Shown here: positions 6,038 through 14,615 of the stretch, piece by piece
How the letters are laid out: every line of letters starts with the position of its first letter
Numbering within the stretch: the stretch's first letter is position 1
Assembly (NCBI GenBank): GCA_902761655.1
Contig: CACWLD010000012.1
Coordinates: 1-35,804, forward strand
From: an uncultured Bacteroidia bacterium
Lineage (GTDB): Bacteria; Bacteroidota; Bacteroidia; Bacteroidales; UBA932
Direction of reading: 5' to 3'
DNA length: 35,804 nucleotides
The notes under the pieces: generated by a model
What the model was told of the DNA's origin: nothing
The model's input: the letters and a program-made list of their open reading frames with translations, nothing else
Databases searched by the model: none
Made by a program: the position numbers and the translations under genes

Positions 6038-8359
6038 CTACTTCAGTTCTTGGTACAACTCCGGATCAAACTCTTCAAGCGCGGTGACGCCGTGCAGATG
6101 GTTGATTGATATCCACGGAAGCCAGGTGCGATGCGCACCTATTCCGCGGATGGGATTCATACGCCAGTGCTCCTGCTGCCAGCCGGGGCCGGCCATATCG
6201 TAGGTCCGGCCTGGCAGCGCCAGCATAGCCTTGGTGCCGTGCAACAGCACGCGCGCCACGTCCAGTTCGTGCGCATCGCCGGTGTATTTGTATAGCTTGG
6301 CGTAGATGGGCACGGCCCAGTCCAGATACTGGTCAACGCCGCCCACGTCGTTGGAACCTATTATGTTGGCACCGATGACCGGGACGCCGGGCTTCCAGCC
6401 CAGCAAGTCCGGGTCGGCCCCTGCGGGCATCGGGATGTCCCATATCCATATCCAGGCCTCCGCGTAGTCTGCAGCGGCACGGGCGCGCTGAAGCCATTTT
6501 TCGTCCTGAGTATCTTCGTACAAAGTCATGAAAGCTTCGGCGCTAAGCATACCTGATTCCTTGTCGGCAACGCTGGGGGTGCCGGTTGCACCTTGATATA
6601 CTCCCTTGCTGCCATATTCTTTCCAGATGTATTCCGCGGCCTTGATGGCTGCTGCCTTGTAAGTGTTGTCTCCGGTGAAGTTAGCGAGTTTCACGAGGAA
6701 TGGGACGGGCGCATATGAGAGTGCGCCGGATTGGTCGGAAATGGCTCCGTCATCGCCCCACTCGGCGGGGAAGGAGCCGTCGGGACGCTGCAGCGGAAGC
6801 AGCCAGTCAGCAAAGCTCTTGCCCCATGCCAGCCACTGCGGATGCTGCACTCCGCGCTGTTTCTCGCGCTCTAGCATATCCATAAGACGCGCGAGGTCCT
6901 CAGGGATAGGACGAAGGCCCCAGCTGTTACCTCCGTGGATGTTGCCCACATGGCCGGTGCGGAGGTTCAGGCCCTCGCCTACAGGCGGATCAAGAGGGAC
7001 ATACTTCACCAGCGAATACATTATCTCTTCTGCCAGCTGGCTGAAGCGCGTGCCTCGAGGGCTCTGGTCGCGGTAAGCCTCCATCAGGAACTGCTCCGCA
7101 ATCTCCACGTGCTTGCCGCAGAAGCCCACTACCGCGTACTCCCAGATTTCCAGCTCTGCCGCCGTGGGATCAAGGTCGATTCCCAGCTGGCGGGCCCAGG
7201 CCTGCATCTTGGGGATGTCCGGATTGTAGTTGGAACGATTAGGGAACTGCCTGTTTGTCGGACGGAAAGATCCCGGCTTGCCCGACTTGGCATCTATCAC
7301 GAACGGTACTCCCGCACGGTCTTTATACTCTATTACCTGAGAGGCCAGATGGTCCAGCAGAGTGGTACGCATCTGCTCCAGGTCCACTTTCTCCACTTTC
7401 GGGTCCAGCATAGCCCAGGCCTGACGCCACGCGTCGCGCTCCACTCCCGGCATCTGGTCCGATGTCCCAAGCAGGAACGCCAGCCGGTACTCCTGCGTGA
7501 AACCGTCCTGCACAGGATGCAGGCGGATGCGCGTAATTGACTCCACCGGAGTATCGCTGGTCCTGAAAAATCCACCTGCGAATTCCCTGCAGGTACCAGG
7601 ATAAATGAACGATATGCCTACGCCATTGTCAGTGGCGGCCACCTCAAGGGTGCCGAATCCAAGACCAGGCTCTATCACGCAGTCGGTTGCCGCCGCCGTG
7701 GTTTCTTCCCAAGTGGTAGCTCCGTCCGGATTGCGGTCAAGAACAGCGAACCAGTCGTATGCATCTCCAGTACCGTCAACCACTGCTGCAAGCGGCGCAG
7801 CCAGATAGTCTTCCCTGAGGGAGAAGTATCCGGCATCATAGAATGCGCGGCCGCCCTTTGAAAAATCCGTAGTATGAGGATCGCCGAAGATGACGCCCGG
7901 GATGAAATACTTGCAGTCCTTCCACTGAGTCTGTGTCTCCAGCCCTGTGGCGGTGCAAAATCCAACGCCTTCCTGAGAGTCGCTTACAGTGACACTTCTG
8001 TCCAGGAGCAGAGTCTCCCCGTCTATTCTCCACAGGTCGTGGAAAGTGAAGACGCTGCCGCCGGCTTCAATCTCGGCAGTAGCATCGACCTTGCGCACAC
8101 TGGGTTTCACAGATGTGTAGGAAGCCTCGAACTCTGACAGCGTCTTTCCATCAGCACAAAGATATAGCTTGGCCGGAGCCAGCTGCTGCAGAATGTCGCC
8201 ATCGGCACGGGTTACCGTGATGCCATATGTCTTCTGGCCGGAACCGGTGAATCTGACCACCGAGCCGGAGTCGGTTTGCCCCAGGCGGACATCATAACTG
8301 CATCCCGCCAGCAGGAACAAGGCTGCAAGGCAGATACTTACGGATATTACTCTTTTCAT
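6038..8359 (-). CDS. Large lipoprotein with beta-rich N-terminus and alpha/alpha-toroid-like C-terminus (unassigned, glycosidase-like)
   Basis: 773 residues. A lipoprotein signal peptide ends in LLAGC (lipidated Cys20). Residues 20 to about 320 are rich in beta strand and aromatic residues. From about 330 to 770 the protein becomes a run of helical pairs with Trp/Gly/His-rich turns (GNIHGGNSWGL, PLQRPDGSFPAEWGDDG, KESGMLSAEAF, GPGWQQEHWRMNP), as in six-hairpin glycosidases and polysaccharide lyases. I do not recognise a named family. A surface or periplasmic carbohydrate-active role is inference. It starts 6 bases after the FMN-binding gene and is very likely translated from the same mRNA, an unusual pairing. 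Confidence 0.8.
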   Translation of the reverse strand: MKRVISVSICLAALFLLAGCSYDVRLGQTDSGSVVRFTGSGQKTYGITVTRADGDILQQLAPAKLYLCADGKTLSEFEASYTSVKPSVRKVDATAEIEAGGSVFTFHDLWRIDGETLLLDRSVTVSDSQEGVGFCTATGLETQTQWKDCKYFIPGVIFGDPHTTDFSKGGRAFYDAGYFSLREDYLAAPLAAVVDGTGDAYDWFAVLDRNPDGATTWEETTAAATDCVIEPGLGFGTLEVAATDNGVGISFIYPGTCREFAGGFFRTSDTPVESITRIRLHPVQDGFTQEYRLAFLLGTSDQMPGVERDAWRQAWAMLDPKVEKVDLEQMRTTLLDHLASQVIEYKDRAGVPFVIDAKSGKPGSFRPTNRQFPNRSNYNPDIPKMQAWARQLGIDLDPTAAELEIWEYAVVGFCGKHVEIAEQFLMEAYRDQSPRGTRFSQLAEEIMYSLVKYVPLDPPVGEGLNLRTGHVGNIHGGNSWGLRPIPEDLARLMDMLEREKQRGVQHPQWLAWGKSFADWLLPLQRPDGSFPAEWGDDGAISDQSGALSYAPVPFLVKLANFTGDNTYKAAAIKAAEYIWKEYGSKGVYQGATGTPSVADKESGMLSAEAFMTLYEDTQDEKWLQRARAAADYAEAWIWIWDIPMPAGADPDLLGWKPGVPVIGANIIGSNDVGGVDQYLDWAVPIYAKLYKYTGDAHELDVARVLLHGTKAMLALPGRTYDMAGPGWQQEHWRMNPIRGIGAHRTWLPWISINHLHGVTALEEFDPELYQELK

Positions 8360-8365
8360 CTTATG

Positions 8366-8758
8366 TTATTTCTGTATGCTCTTCAGGCCTGCCTTGATAT
8401 TCTCTTTCAAGGCCTCGCAGGACATTGTACATCCCGAAATTGCATCTACATCGGACTCCAGGGCCTCCTTGACGGTCATACCTTTAAATGCATCTAGAAT
8501 CTTGACGGCATTCTGGTAGAAAGAAGGGGTCTCTTCGCTGGGAAGGGCCTCAACGGACTGAATCTTGCCTCCAACAATGGTAATCTTAACCGGTGTTGCG
8601 GCGTGATGGCCCAGGACATCCTTGCACATTTCTGTGGTATCGATGACCTTTTTCTCATCAGCCTTCTTCTGGGCCGATGCCGGGAACACTGTAAAAGCAA
8701 CGGATGCCAGCGCAATAAGCGCCACCACCGCGATCAATATCTTAGAAGTCTTTTTCAT
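8366..8758 (-). CDS. Exported FMN-binding domain protein
   Basis: 130 residues: an N-terminal signal peptide (about residues 1-29, ending ASA) followed by one FMN-binding domain of the NqrC/RnfG type. The C-terminal motif DAISGCTMSC (residues 105-114) matches the flavinylation pattern DxxSGxT, in which ApbE links FMN covalently to a Thr, here Thr111. The residue before it is Cys instead of the usual Ala, and a second Cys follows at 114. Such small proteins carry electrons outside the inner membrane. No ApbE, Rnf or Nqr gene is nearby. It is the first gene of a two-gene unit with the large lipoprotein and has a plausible promoter. Confidence 0.85.
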   Translation of the reverse strand: MKKTSKILIAVVALIALASVAFTVFPASAQKKADEKKVIDTTEMCKDVLGHHAATPVKITIVGGKIQSVEALPSEETPSFYQNAVKILDAFKGMTVKEALESDVDAISGCTMSCEALKENIKAGLKSIQK

Positions 8759-8777
8759 AAACCTATATTTCTGTTTG

Positions 8778-8785
8778 CAAAGTTA
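8778..8785 (-). promoter_or_regulatory. -7 box for the FMN-binding/lipoprotein unit
   Basis: The minus strand reads TAACTTTG (complement of CAAAGTTA), a match to TAnnTTTG 19 bases upstream of the ATG at 8758. A TTTA, one base from the -33 TTTG consensus, lies 19 bases further upstream. Confidence 0.55.
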
Positions 8786-8811
8786 CTTATTCTGCGAGCA
8801 ACTGTAAATCC

Positions 8812-9600
8812 CTATTTATAAGGAAGTGTGACTTTGAACGACAGCCCCGCCGCAGGGGTGAAGCCGCTGCGCACAGGAGACGGGGTGCTGGCCAGGAACG
8901 GCTCAAGCCGAACGTCCAGGCCAGCCCCATAACGCTGCGCCCGGAGGTCCTGGATGTACATATTCTTGACCTTGGCAATGCGTACCGCATCAACAATACT
9001 CCAAATATTCAGTCCTACATTGGCCAGTGCACTTATAACGGAAGCAGTAGAAATATCATAGTCCGCATCAGTCTTACTGCTGCCTGGAACACTGGTATAA
9101 TGGACGTCTATGCCAGCGCTTGTTATGCTTGTAAGAATAACGTTTCCAACTAAAAAGCCTGCAGCACGCCACCACTCTCCTTCTATTGCCTGGCCAAGTC
9201 CGGGGAACACATAAGAAGCAAAGCCAAGCCAACCAGGGCTGTATTTGTCGTCATATTGACGAATATACATCTTTGGGTTGTAAATATGCTTTAACTGCTT
9301 GTATCTCAGGCCCTCAAGGACCGGACCGTCTGAATAAGCCATATTCACCGGGACACCGTCAAAAATGTCCTTTTCTCCGTTCTGGTATCTTATCATAACT
9401 ACCTGAGCCGTGCTGATCGAATAGGATGGACCGTCAAGATTGCTGAATCTTTTATACTTTATCATCAGCGGAGAAACCTCTTCTACCTTTGCCTGAATGT
9501 CCTCACCGCTACGGGTGGTGATGATATCCTGTGCGCGGGAAACCATCACGCTTCCAAGCAGCGCCACAGCTATGAATATCAATCTTTTCATCGTTCTCAT
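8812..9600 (-). CDS. Exported DUF5683-like protein
   Basis: 262 residues starting MRTMKRL; Met4 is an equally good start. A signal peptide ends VSRAQ. The first half has a beta-rich segment with ITTRSGEDIQAKV and YSISTAQVVMIRY wording, which recurs in Bacteroidales exported proteins. The second half contains WLGFASYVFPGLGQAIEGEWWRA, typical of the DUF5683 membrane-associated family, followed by a hydrophobic stretch and a C-terminal strand ending KVTLPYK. The function is unknown. It stands alone between the thrE-ended operon and the FMN unit, with its own -7 box. Confidence 0.78.
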   Translation of the reverse strand: MRTMKRLIFIAVALLGSVMVSRAQDIITTRSGEDIQAKVEEVSPLMIKYKRFSNLDGPSYSISTAQVVMIRYQNGEKDIFDGVPVNMAYSDGPVLEGLRYKQLKHIYNPKMYIRQYDDKYSPGWLGFASYVFPGLGQAIEGEWWRAAGFLVGNVILTSITSAGIDVHYTSVPGSSKTDADYDISTASVISALANVGLNIWSIVDAVRIAKVKNMYIQDLRAQRYGAGLDVRLEPFLASTPSPVRSGFTPAAGLSFKVTLPYK

Positions 9601-9612
9601 CGTTTAACTCTG

Positions 9613-9620
9613 CAAATATA
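9613..9620 (-). promoter_or_regulatory. -7 box for the DUF5683-like gene
   Basis: The minus strand reads TATATTTG (complement of CAAATATA), matching TAnnTTTG 12 bases before the ATG at 9600. A TTTT lies 19 bases upstream in the -33 position. The short leader favours the second Met (9591) as the start. Confidence 0.5.
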
Positions 9621-9650
9621 ATTATCCCCCGCCATATTTAAAACACCCTG

Positions 9651-9674
9651 CTCCTTCCGTGTCAGACGGAGGAG
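9651..9674 (-). terminator. Candidate terminator of the sulfonolipid-type operon
   Basis: A hairpin CTCC-TCCGT/ACGGA-GGAG with one bulged T lies 5 bases past the ThrE stop on the minus strand. It is followed by a weak TGTTTT tract instead of a strong T-run. It is also just upstream of the promoter of the next gene. Confidence 0.4.
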
Positions 9675-9679
9675 GGGTC

Positions 9680-10912
9680 TCAGTGCGCGGATCTGAGCTT
9701 GCGGGTGAGGAGGTTGGCGCTGAGGACTATGCCCAGGACAATTGCCAGGGTGATCTTGACGGCGGTGAAACCGGCGGCAAGGGCGGAGTCCATCTGAGTG
9801 GAAACCACGAAGTAGGAACTCCAGAAGACGCCGGCGCCTGGAATCAACGGGAATATTCCACAGATGAGGAAGACGGTGCTGGGGCACTTGAAGCGGTGCG
9901 CGGCGGCCAGGGACAGGAGCGCCACCAATGTGGCGGCGAAGAATGTCCCGCCCGCCGGGCCCAGACCCAGATACCTGGTGAACACCAGGTAGGTAAGCCA
10001 TCCGGCCATACCAACGACTCCGCATTGGAGATAGAATTTGCGCGGAACGCCGAAAAGCACTGCAAAGGAGGCCGTGCCTATGAACGATGCGGCCAACTGA
10101 ATGGGAAGCATTGCCGTCACTGGATCAGTGATAGTCCCCTTAAGATGGATCATCCCTCCTTCAATGGCACTCTGGGCTATGAAGGCAAGGCACACCCCCA
10201 CGGCAATGCACAGGAACACCATCATAGCATCCAGCAGGCGCGTGATACCTGCCAGATAATCTTCTCCGGCGATATCCCTTAGACCATTTGTGAATGCCAC
10301 TCCCGGAATGAGCGGGATAAGCGTTCCAACCATCATATTTCCAAGGTTCTGTCCGAAACCAAAGTGGTTGAAAAGGATGCAAAGCGCAGTCCCGAGCGCC
10401 CCTGCAAAAATGTTGCTTAGCGCCTTGGAAAGCGAGGGAACGCACACCAGGACCAGGAACAGATACACAAAGGTGCCCGCCACCAACGCTGCCGCGCAGT
10501 CAAGCAGGCTGCCGCCGAAGATGGCGCAGAATGCGCCACTTCCCAGCGCCGCGCCTGCGAACTGCTCCCACAGCGGTTTCTCCGGCATCCGCCGTATCTC
10601 CTCCACCTTCTTCTCTGCCTCATCCAGCGTATATTTTCCTGCGGAAACATCGCGCGAGAACTGGTTCACTGCCACCACCTTGTCCAGGCGGGCCCCCTTG
10701 ATGGGGATGAACTTGACGTTGGCATAGGCCTTTCCTGTCGTGAAAATACCGTTGCTCAAGACGAAGAAGTTCTCGTTCTGCTCGCCAAAGTGGGTGGCGA
10801 TCCTCTCCATAGTATCCTCGACGCGGGATATCTCCGCGCCGTTCTCAAGCAGGATGTGCCCGGCTTCGGAAGCCAGCGAAAGTATCCTTGCAGAAGTTTC
10901 TTGGCTGTTCAT
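9680..10912 (-). CDS. ThrE-family threonine/serine exporter-like membrane protein
   Basis: 410 residues. The N-terminal half (about 1-250) is the ThrE/DUF1212 domain, with GAEISRVEDTM at its start and the membrane segment LIPLIPGVAFTNGLRDI. The C-terminal half is the second ThrE domain with CGIFPLIPGAGVF. About ten membrane segments are expected. The family exports threonine and serine in Corynebacterium; in Bacteroidota both domains are often fused as here. It is the last gene of a seven-gene run, 3 bases after the previous stop. Because the operon uses a serine-derived amino acid, it may move serine, cysteate or a related compound; this is inference. Confidence 0.85.
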   Translation of the reverse strand: MNSQETSARILSLASEAGHILLENGAEISRVEDTMERIATHFGEQNENFFVLSNGIFTTGKAYANVKFIPIKGARLDKVVAVNQFSRDVSAGKYTLDEAEKKVEEIRRMPEKPLWEQFAGAALGSGAFCAIFGGSLLDCAAALVAGTFVYLFLVLVCVPSLSKALSNIFAGALGTALCILFNHFGFGQNLGNMMVGTLIPLIPGVAFTNGLRDIAGEDYLAGITRLLDAMMVFLCIAVGVCLAFIAQSAIEGGMIHLKGTITDPVTAMLPIQLAASFIGTASFAVLFGVPRKFYLQCGVVGMAGWLTYLVFTRYLGLGPAGGTFFAATLVALLSLAAAHRFKCPSTVFLICGIFPLIPGAGVFWSSYFVVSTQMDSALAAGFTAVKITLAIVLGIVLSANLLTRKLRSAH

Positions 10913-10915
10913 AGT

Positions 10916-11206
10916 TTATTTTTTGCGTCCTCCCCTTTTATCTACCCATATCCACAGCAGATACATCAGCGCGCCCCATACCAGGAACAATAATACATAA
11001 ACCCAGAAAGGAAGGGTAGCGGTGTATGTATCCCTGTTGACATATTTTTCAAAATTGGGGATATCGGCATAATAATAGGCCCCGGCCCCAAAATCGAGGT
11101 CGTCCTGTAGGCCTATACCATTAGCCATTATATAAATGGCCGTGGCAAGGACTGCTATGCCCACAACGGCAAAAGCCACCCTTGCCACAGTCTTTTTCTT
11201 AGCCAT
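10916..11206 (-). CDS. Small two-TM membrane protein of unknown function
   Basis: 96 residues: a Lys-rich N-terminus, a first membrane helix (about 8-28), an acidic and Tyr-rich external loop of about 40 residues, a second helix (about 65-88) and a basic tail (RGGRKK). No family is recognised. Its ATG directly abuts the YeiH-family stop with no gap, and ThrE follows 3 bases later, so it is translationally embedded between two transporters and may be an accessory subunit of one of them. Confidence 0.75.
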   Translation of the reverse strand: MAKKKTVARVAFAVVGIAVLATAIYIMANGIGLQDDLDFGAGAYYYADIPNFEKYVNRDTYTATLPFWVYVLLFLVWGALMYLLWIWVDKRGGRKK

Positions 11207-12544
11207 TTAGTTCAGAACAGGGATTGGGAATACCTTTCCTGAAAGCAGGAACCATACGGCAAACAGAGTGAGGGCAATGTTGAACAACTGTCCCACTACA
11301 TACAGCCACAGAACCTTTCCGCCCTGCATCTGCTTAACGATCTCCTTGAAGTTGGTATCCAGTCCAATGCTTACGAAAGCCAGGACGAAAGCCCAGTTCT
11401 TATACTGGTCCAGCACCTTGTTGATAGCGCTCACCTGATCCGCACCTGCAAGAGGCTGGATGATGAAGGAAGCGATGAGAGATGCAACAAAGAAACCGAT
11501 GATGAACTTGGGGAAGCGGGTCCAAATCTCGCTTGCGCCAACCTTCTGGGTTCCGTTCTTGTCTACCTTGGTAGCGAAGAACAGTGCCACGAAGAATGCG
11601 ATGAAACCGATGAGGATGTTCTGGATCATCTTCACGAGCACGGCGGCCTTCTCCGCCTCTCCGCCAAGGGCGGAACCGGCAACGGCAACTGCTCCGGTAC
11701 TGTCAACAGTACCTCCAATGAGGGCGCCTCCCATAATAGGAGACATCTGGGCCCAGCGGATGAGCATAGGCTCGAACACCATCATAAGGACGGTGAAGAT
11801 GATGGAGATGGAAACTACCATTGTAAGGTCTGTCTTCTTGCAGTTTGAAGCTGCGCCGGTGGCGATGGCTGCTGATGTACCGCAGACTGATGTAGCGGCG
11901 GCCATTGTGATTACCAGCGGCTTGTTGTCAAGTTTCAGGACCTTGGTTCCGAACCACCACATAAAGATGATGACGATAGGTGTTACTATCCAGGCGATTC
12001 CAAGTCCGTAAAGGCCGAACTTTGCAATGTTGGAGAACAGCACGGAGAATCCCATAATTACCAGACCGGTCTTGATGTAGAACTCTGTCTTTACGGCCGG
12101 CTTGAGCCAGTCAGGAACTCCAACCGTGTTGGAAATGAGAAGTCCCACTATCAAGGCCCAGAAAGCCCACTCCAGATAACGGTTGAGAGTGTACTCTGCG
12201 CTGATAAGGCGCACGATGATTGCCAGTACGAACAGTCCCAGGAATGCAGGGATGTACTTCTTGACATTGCCGCCCATAAGCTTGACGCCAATGGTGAACA
12301 GGACGCCAAGGACGACCACTGTCCGTAAAAGCTTCCACCAGAAAGCTGCGGTTGCGAGCTGGCTTCCAAGTGACGGCAGACTTGCCGCTTTAGCTTCTCC
12401 CAGCCCGAACGTGCTGAAACTGAGTGCGGAGAAGTTGAAAGCACCTGTAAGGACTGCTACACAGCCGATAAGGATGACAACGAATCCAATCCATACGGCC
12501 AGCCAGTCTTCTGTGCTGAAGAGTTTAGATTTTTGTTTGCTCAT
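11207..12544 (-). CDS. YeiH-family (UPF0324) putative sulfate/sulfite exporter
   Basis: About 445 residues with 10-11 membrane helices. The ATG at 12544 (MSKQKSK) is preferred over an upstream one that would overlap the SDR stop. Family motifs are clear: FYIKTGLVIMGFSVLF, AAATSVCGTSAAIAT, GGALIGGTVDSTGAVAVAG and a C-terminal FVLAFVSIGLDTNF. Relatives in this family (SuyZ, TauZ) sit beside sulfonate-degradation genes, including cysteate degradation in Paracoccus, and are proposed to export sulfate. Here it lies in a cysteate-synthesis-type operon, where sulfite handling or uptake is conceivable. The direction and substrate are inference. Confidence 0.85.
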   Translation of the reverse strand: MSKQKSKLFSTEDWLAVWIGFVVILIGCVAVLTGAFNFSALSFSTFGLGEAKAASLPSLGSQLATAAFWWKLLRTVVVLGVLFTIGVKLMGGNVKKYIPAFLGLFVLAIIVRLISAEYTLNRYLEWAFWALIVGLLISNTVGVPDWLKPAVKTEFYIKTGLVIMGFSVLFSNIAKFGLYGLGIAWIVTPIVIIFMWWFGTKVLKLDNKPLVITMAAATSVCGTSAAIATGAASNCKKTDLTMVVSISIIFTVLMMVFEPMLIRWAQMSPIMGGALIGGTVDSTGAVAVAGSALGGEAEKAAVLVKMIQNILIGFIAFFVALFFATKVDKNGTQKVGASEIWTRFPKFIIGFFVASLIASFIIQPLAGADQVSAINKVLDQYKNWAFVLAFVSIGLDTNFKEIVKQMQGGKVLWLYVVGQLFNIALTLFAVWFLLSGKVFPIPVLN

Positions 12545-12546
12545 AT

Positions 12547-13329
12547 CTACATAGATTTGATTTTCATTGCAAGCCGGGCGCACAGTCCCGGGAAGAAACG
12601 CTTGATATAGACCATTATGAGTTCCTTGCGGCCTACGAGAACCTCGCGGCGGCCTTTGTCAAAGGCTTTCGCGATCTTCCGGGCAGCGTCCTCAGGACTG
12701 AGGCCGCCCGCCTGCCCGGGATCCATCTTCCCGTGCTGCGCGCCGCCCTTGTCCAGGGCGTAGAACGATATGTTGGTCCTGACCCTGCCGGGGCACACCA
12801 GCGTCACGCGGATGCCGCGCGGGGCGTACTCAGCCCGCAGGGTTTCAAAGAAACCGTAAAGGGCGTGCTTTGACGAACTGTACGCGCAGCGCAGCGGGAA
12901 GCCGAAGCGGCCCGCTATGGAGGTGGTGGCGGCTATATGCCCGCCGCCGGCCTCCAGCATCCGCGGCAGGATGGCCTTTGCCATAGCCACGGGCGCGAAG
13001 TAGTTCACTTCCATTATGCGGCGCACCATCTCCATAGAGGTGTCCTCTACTGTGGTGCGCTGGCTGATTCCTGCGTTGCAGTACATCAGGTCTATGCCTC
13101 CGAACGCGTCCCAGGCCTGCTGCACAAGCCCGGGGACGCCGTCAGCGTCCAGCAGGTCGAAAGGGAGGGCCTTGGCGCCGGCCGCCCCAAATCCAAGGCA
13201 CTTTTCCGCCACGGCCTCCAGTTTCTCCTTTTCATTGGAAGTAACCACCACATAGGCTCCACGCTTTGCGTAGAGATATGCGCAGGCCTCCCCAATGCCT
13301 GACGATGCTCCGGTAATCCAAATTTTCAT
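12547..13329 (-). CDS. SDR oxidoreductase, probable 3-ketocapnine reductase
   Basis: 260 residues, a classical short-chain dehydrogenase. The NAD(P) motif TGASSGIG (6-13) starts right at the N-terminus, followed by CNAG (84-87), Asn109 and the catalytic Ser137, Tyr150 and Lys154 (YSSSK). The extended C-terminus (KELIMVYIKRFFPGLCARLAMKIK) is amphipathic, as in DHRS7-like and 3-ketosphinganine reductases that sit at membranes. In the operon it follows the cysteate synthase with no gap and the acyltransferase just upstream, so reduction of 3-ketocapnine to capnine is the natural role. A 3-ketosphinganine reductase would be the alternative. Confidence 0.85.
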   Translation of the reverse strand: MKIWITGASSGIGEACAYLYAKRGAYVVVTSNEKEKLEAVAEKCLGFGAAGAKALPFDLLDADGVPGLVQQAWDAFGGIDLMYCNAGISQRTTVEDTSMEMVRRIMEVNYFAPVAMAKAILPRMLEAGGGHIAATTSIAGRFGFPLRCAYSSSKHALYGFFETLRAEYAPRGIRVTLVCPGRVRTNISFYALDKGGAQHGKMDPGQAGGLSPEDAARKIAKAFDKGRREVLVGRKELIMVYIKRFFPGLCARLAMKIKSM

Positions 13330-14613
13330 CTAGAACAGATTCTTTACTTTCCTGACAACCTGCTCCGCATCCAGGTCCGGTTCCAATACCAGGTCCGGCT
13401 GCTTGAGCACGAAGCCCTTGCTTATTGCACCCAGCGTTCCGCCGCCGGTGCAGTTGAGCATAATGTATTCGTCTTTTTTGACCTTGCCTTCCTTGACAGC
13501 CTTGTCCAGGGCGGTAACTGCTACGCAGGCAGCCGGCAACAGGTCATACCCTTCAAGGTTACGGAACTGAAGAAGCCAGAATACTATGTCGTTGTTATCG
13601 GCAAGGAAAACGTCTCCGCCGCTCTCCTTGAGAGTGTCGAAAAGGCCTCCGGCTATGCCGTAAGGGGGTTTCCTGTTGGAGAGCACCTTGGCAAGGATGA
13701 CCTCCGCCTGGCGGCGGCCTTCCTCGGGCTCAAGGTCCACCAGCTTGCGTGATTCCTGCTTCCAGGAATCGTACATAAGGGAGAACGGGGCGTTCTGCGC
13801 AACGTAGACGCGCATATGGTTCTCGCCGAAGCGTCCGTCAGCCGCCAGCCTCTGCGCGTTTTCCCAGGCCGCTATGGCTCCGGTTCCGGAGCCTACCGCC
13901 TGGAAATAAGCGTCAGGTATGCGCCCCACTTTCTCAGCAAAGCTGAGGATGGTGGTGCCCATACCGTCGCGCCTCGCCACGTTCTTTGCCCCTCCCTCAA
14001 GGAAGAAGGCAGGATCCGTGGCCAGCTTTTCGCCAAGGGCGATGGCATCGTAATAATCACACCCGTGAGGGACCGCGATAAGCTTGACGCATTTGTCAAG
14101 CGGCTTGCGGAACCACAGGTCGTGGCAGCTGTCCAGGGGGACGCATATAACTACCGGGATGCCGTTGTCCGAGCACACCTGGGCGAAAGCCCTTGCGGTG
14201 TTTCCGGCGGACTGCACCACCAGCACGCGCTTCTCCCTCTTATCCATACGGGCAAGGACGCTGTAGGCCTCGGTCTCCTTGAAGGAGCAAGTCTTCATCT
14301 TTGCCCCTATCCTGGGGTTCCAGCCGGAGAACGTTATGTACAGGTTCTCCAGGTCCAGATACCTTGCAAGTCCCCTGGACTTATAAGTAACGGGGGCGCA
14401 GGAATGCTTGAGGGTGCGCTTGATGGGCATCCAGTTGGCATATCGGTATATTCCGTCAAGTTCCTTGCGGACGGTGAATTCACGGTTGTCGTACACGGCC
14501 CTGACCAGCGACGGTTCAGGACTCTGGGGGTCCGACATAGTCCAGCCTTCATCCTCAAGGAGACGTCCGGTGGCAACATTTATCAGACCGTATTTTGTGG
14601 GTTCGAATCTCAT
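13330..14613 (-). CDS. Cysteate synthase (threonine-synthase-like PLP enzyme)
   Basis: 427 residues with the fold-type II PLP pattern of threonine synthase. The probable PLP lysine is Lys112 (CSFKETEAY), with SAGNTARAF (135-143) for substrate and cofactor contact and a phosphate loop GSGTGA (241-246). The wording departs from biosynthetic threonine synthase (usual SFKDRG) and fits the cysteate-synthase branch known from Methanosarcina, which makes L-cysteate from O-phosphoserine and sulfite. An alpha-oxoamine synthase, SDR and sulfur-oxyanion-type transporter beside it support that reading, while no other threonine genes are near. It begins 2 bases after the previous stop. Family assignment is from memory of the motifs; a TIGR03844-type model would settle it. 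Confidence 0.8.
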   Translation of the reverse strand: MRFEPTKYGLINVATGRLLEDEGWTMSDPQSPEPSLVRAVYDNREFTVRKELDGIYRYANWMPIKRTLKHSCAPVTYKSRGLARYLDLENLYITFSGWNPRIGAKMKTCSFKETEAYSVLARMDKREKRVLVVQSAGNTARAFAQVCSDNGIPVVICVPLDSCHDLWFRKPLDKCVKLIAVPHGCDYYDAIALGEKLATDPAFFLEGGAKNVARRDGMGTTILSFAEKVGRIPDAYFQAVGSGTGAIAAWENAQRLAADGRFGENHMRVYVAQNAPFSLMYDSWKQESRKLVDLEPEEGRRQAEVILAKVLSNRKPPYGIAGGLFDTLKESGGDVFLADNNDIVFWLLQFRNLEGYDLLPAACVAVTALDKAVKEGKVKKDEYIMLNCTGGGTLGAISKGFVLKQPDLVLEPDLDAEQVVRKVKNLF

Positions 14614-14615
14614 AG

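Noticed and set aside
6935-7540. 201-codon plus-strand ORF
   Set aside because: Lies wholly inside the lipoprotein gene on the other strand and has no recognisable protein features; a shadow of GC-rich codon use.
13330-14613. Threonine synthase for threonine biosynthesis
   Set aside because: Motifs around Lys112 differ from the biosynthetic enzyme and no threonine-pathway genes are adjacent; the acyltransferase/SDR/sulfur-type transporter context favours cysteate synthase.
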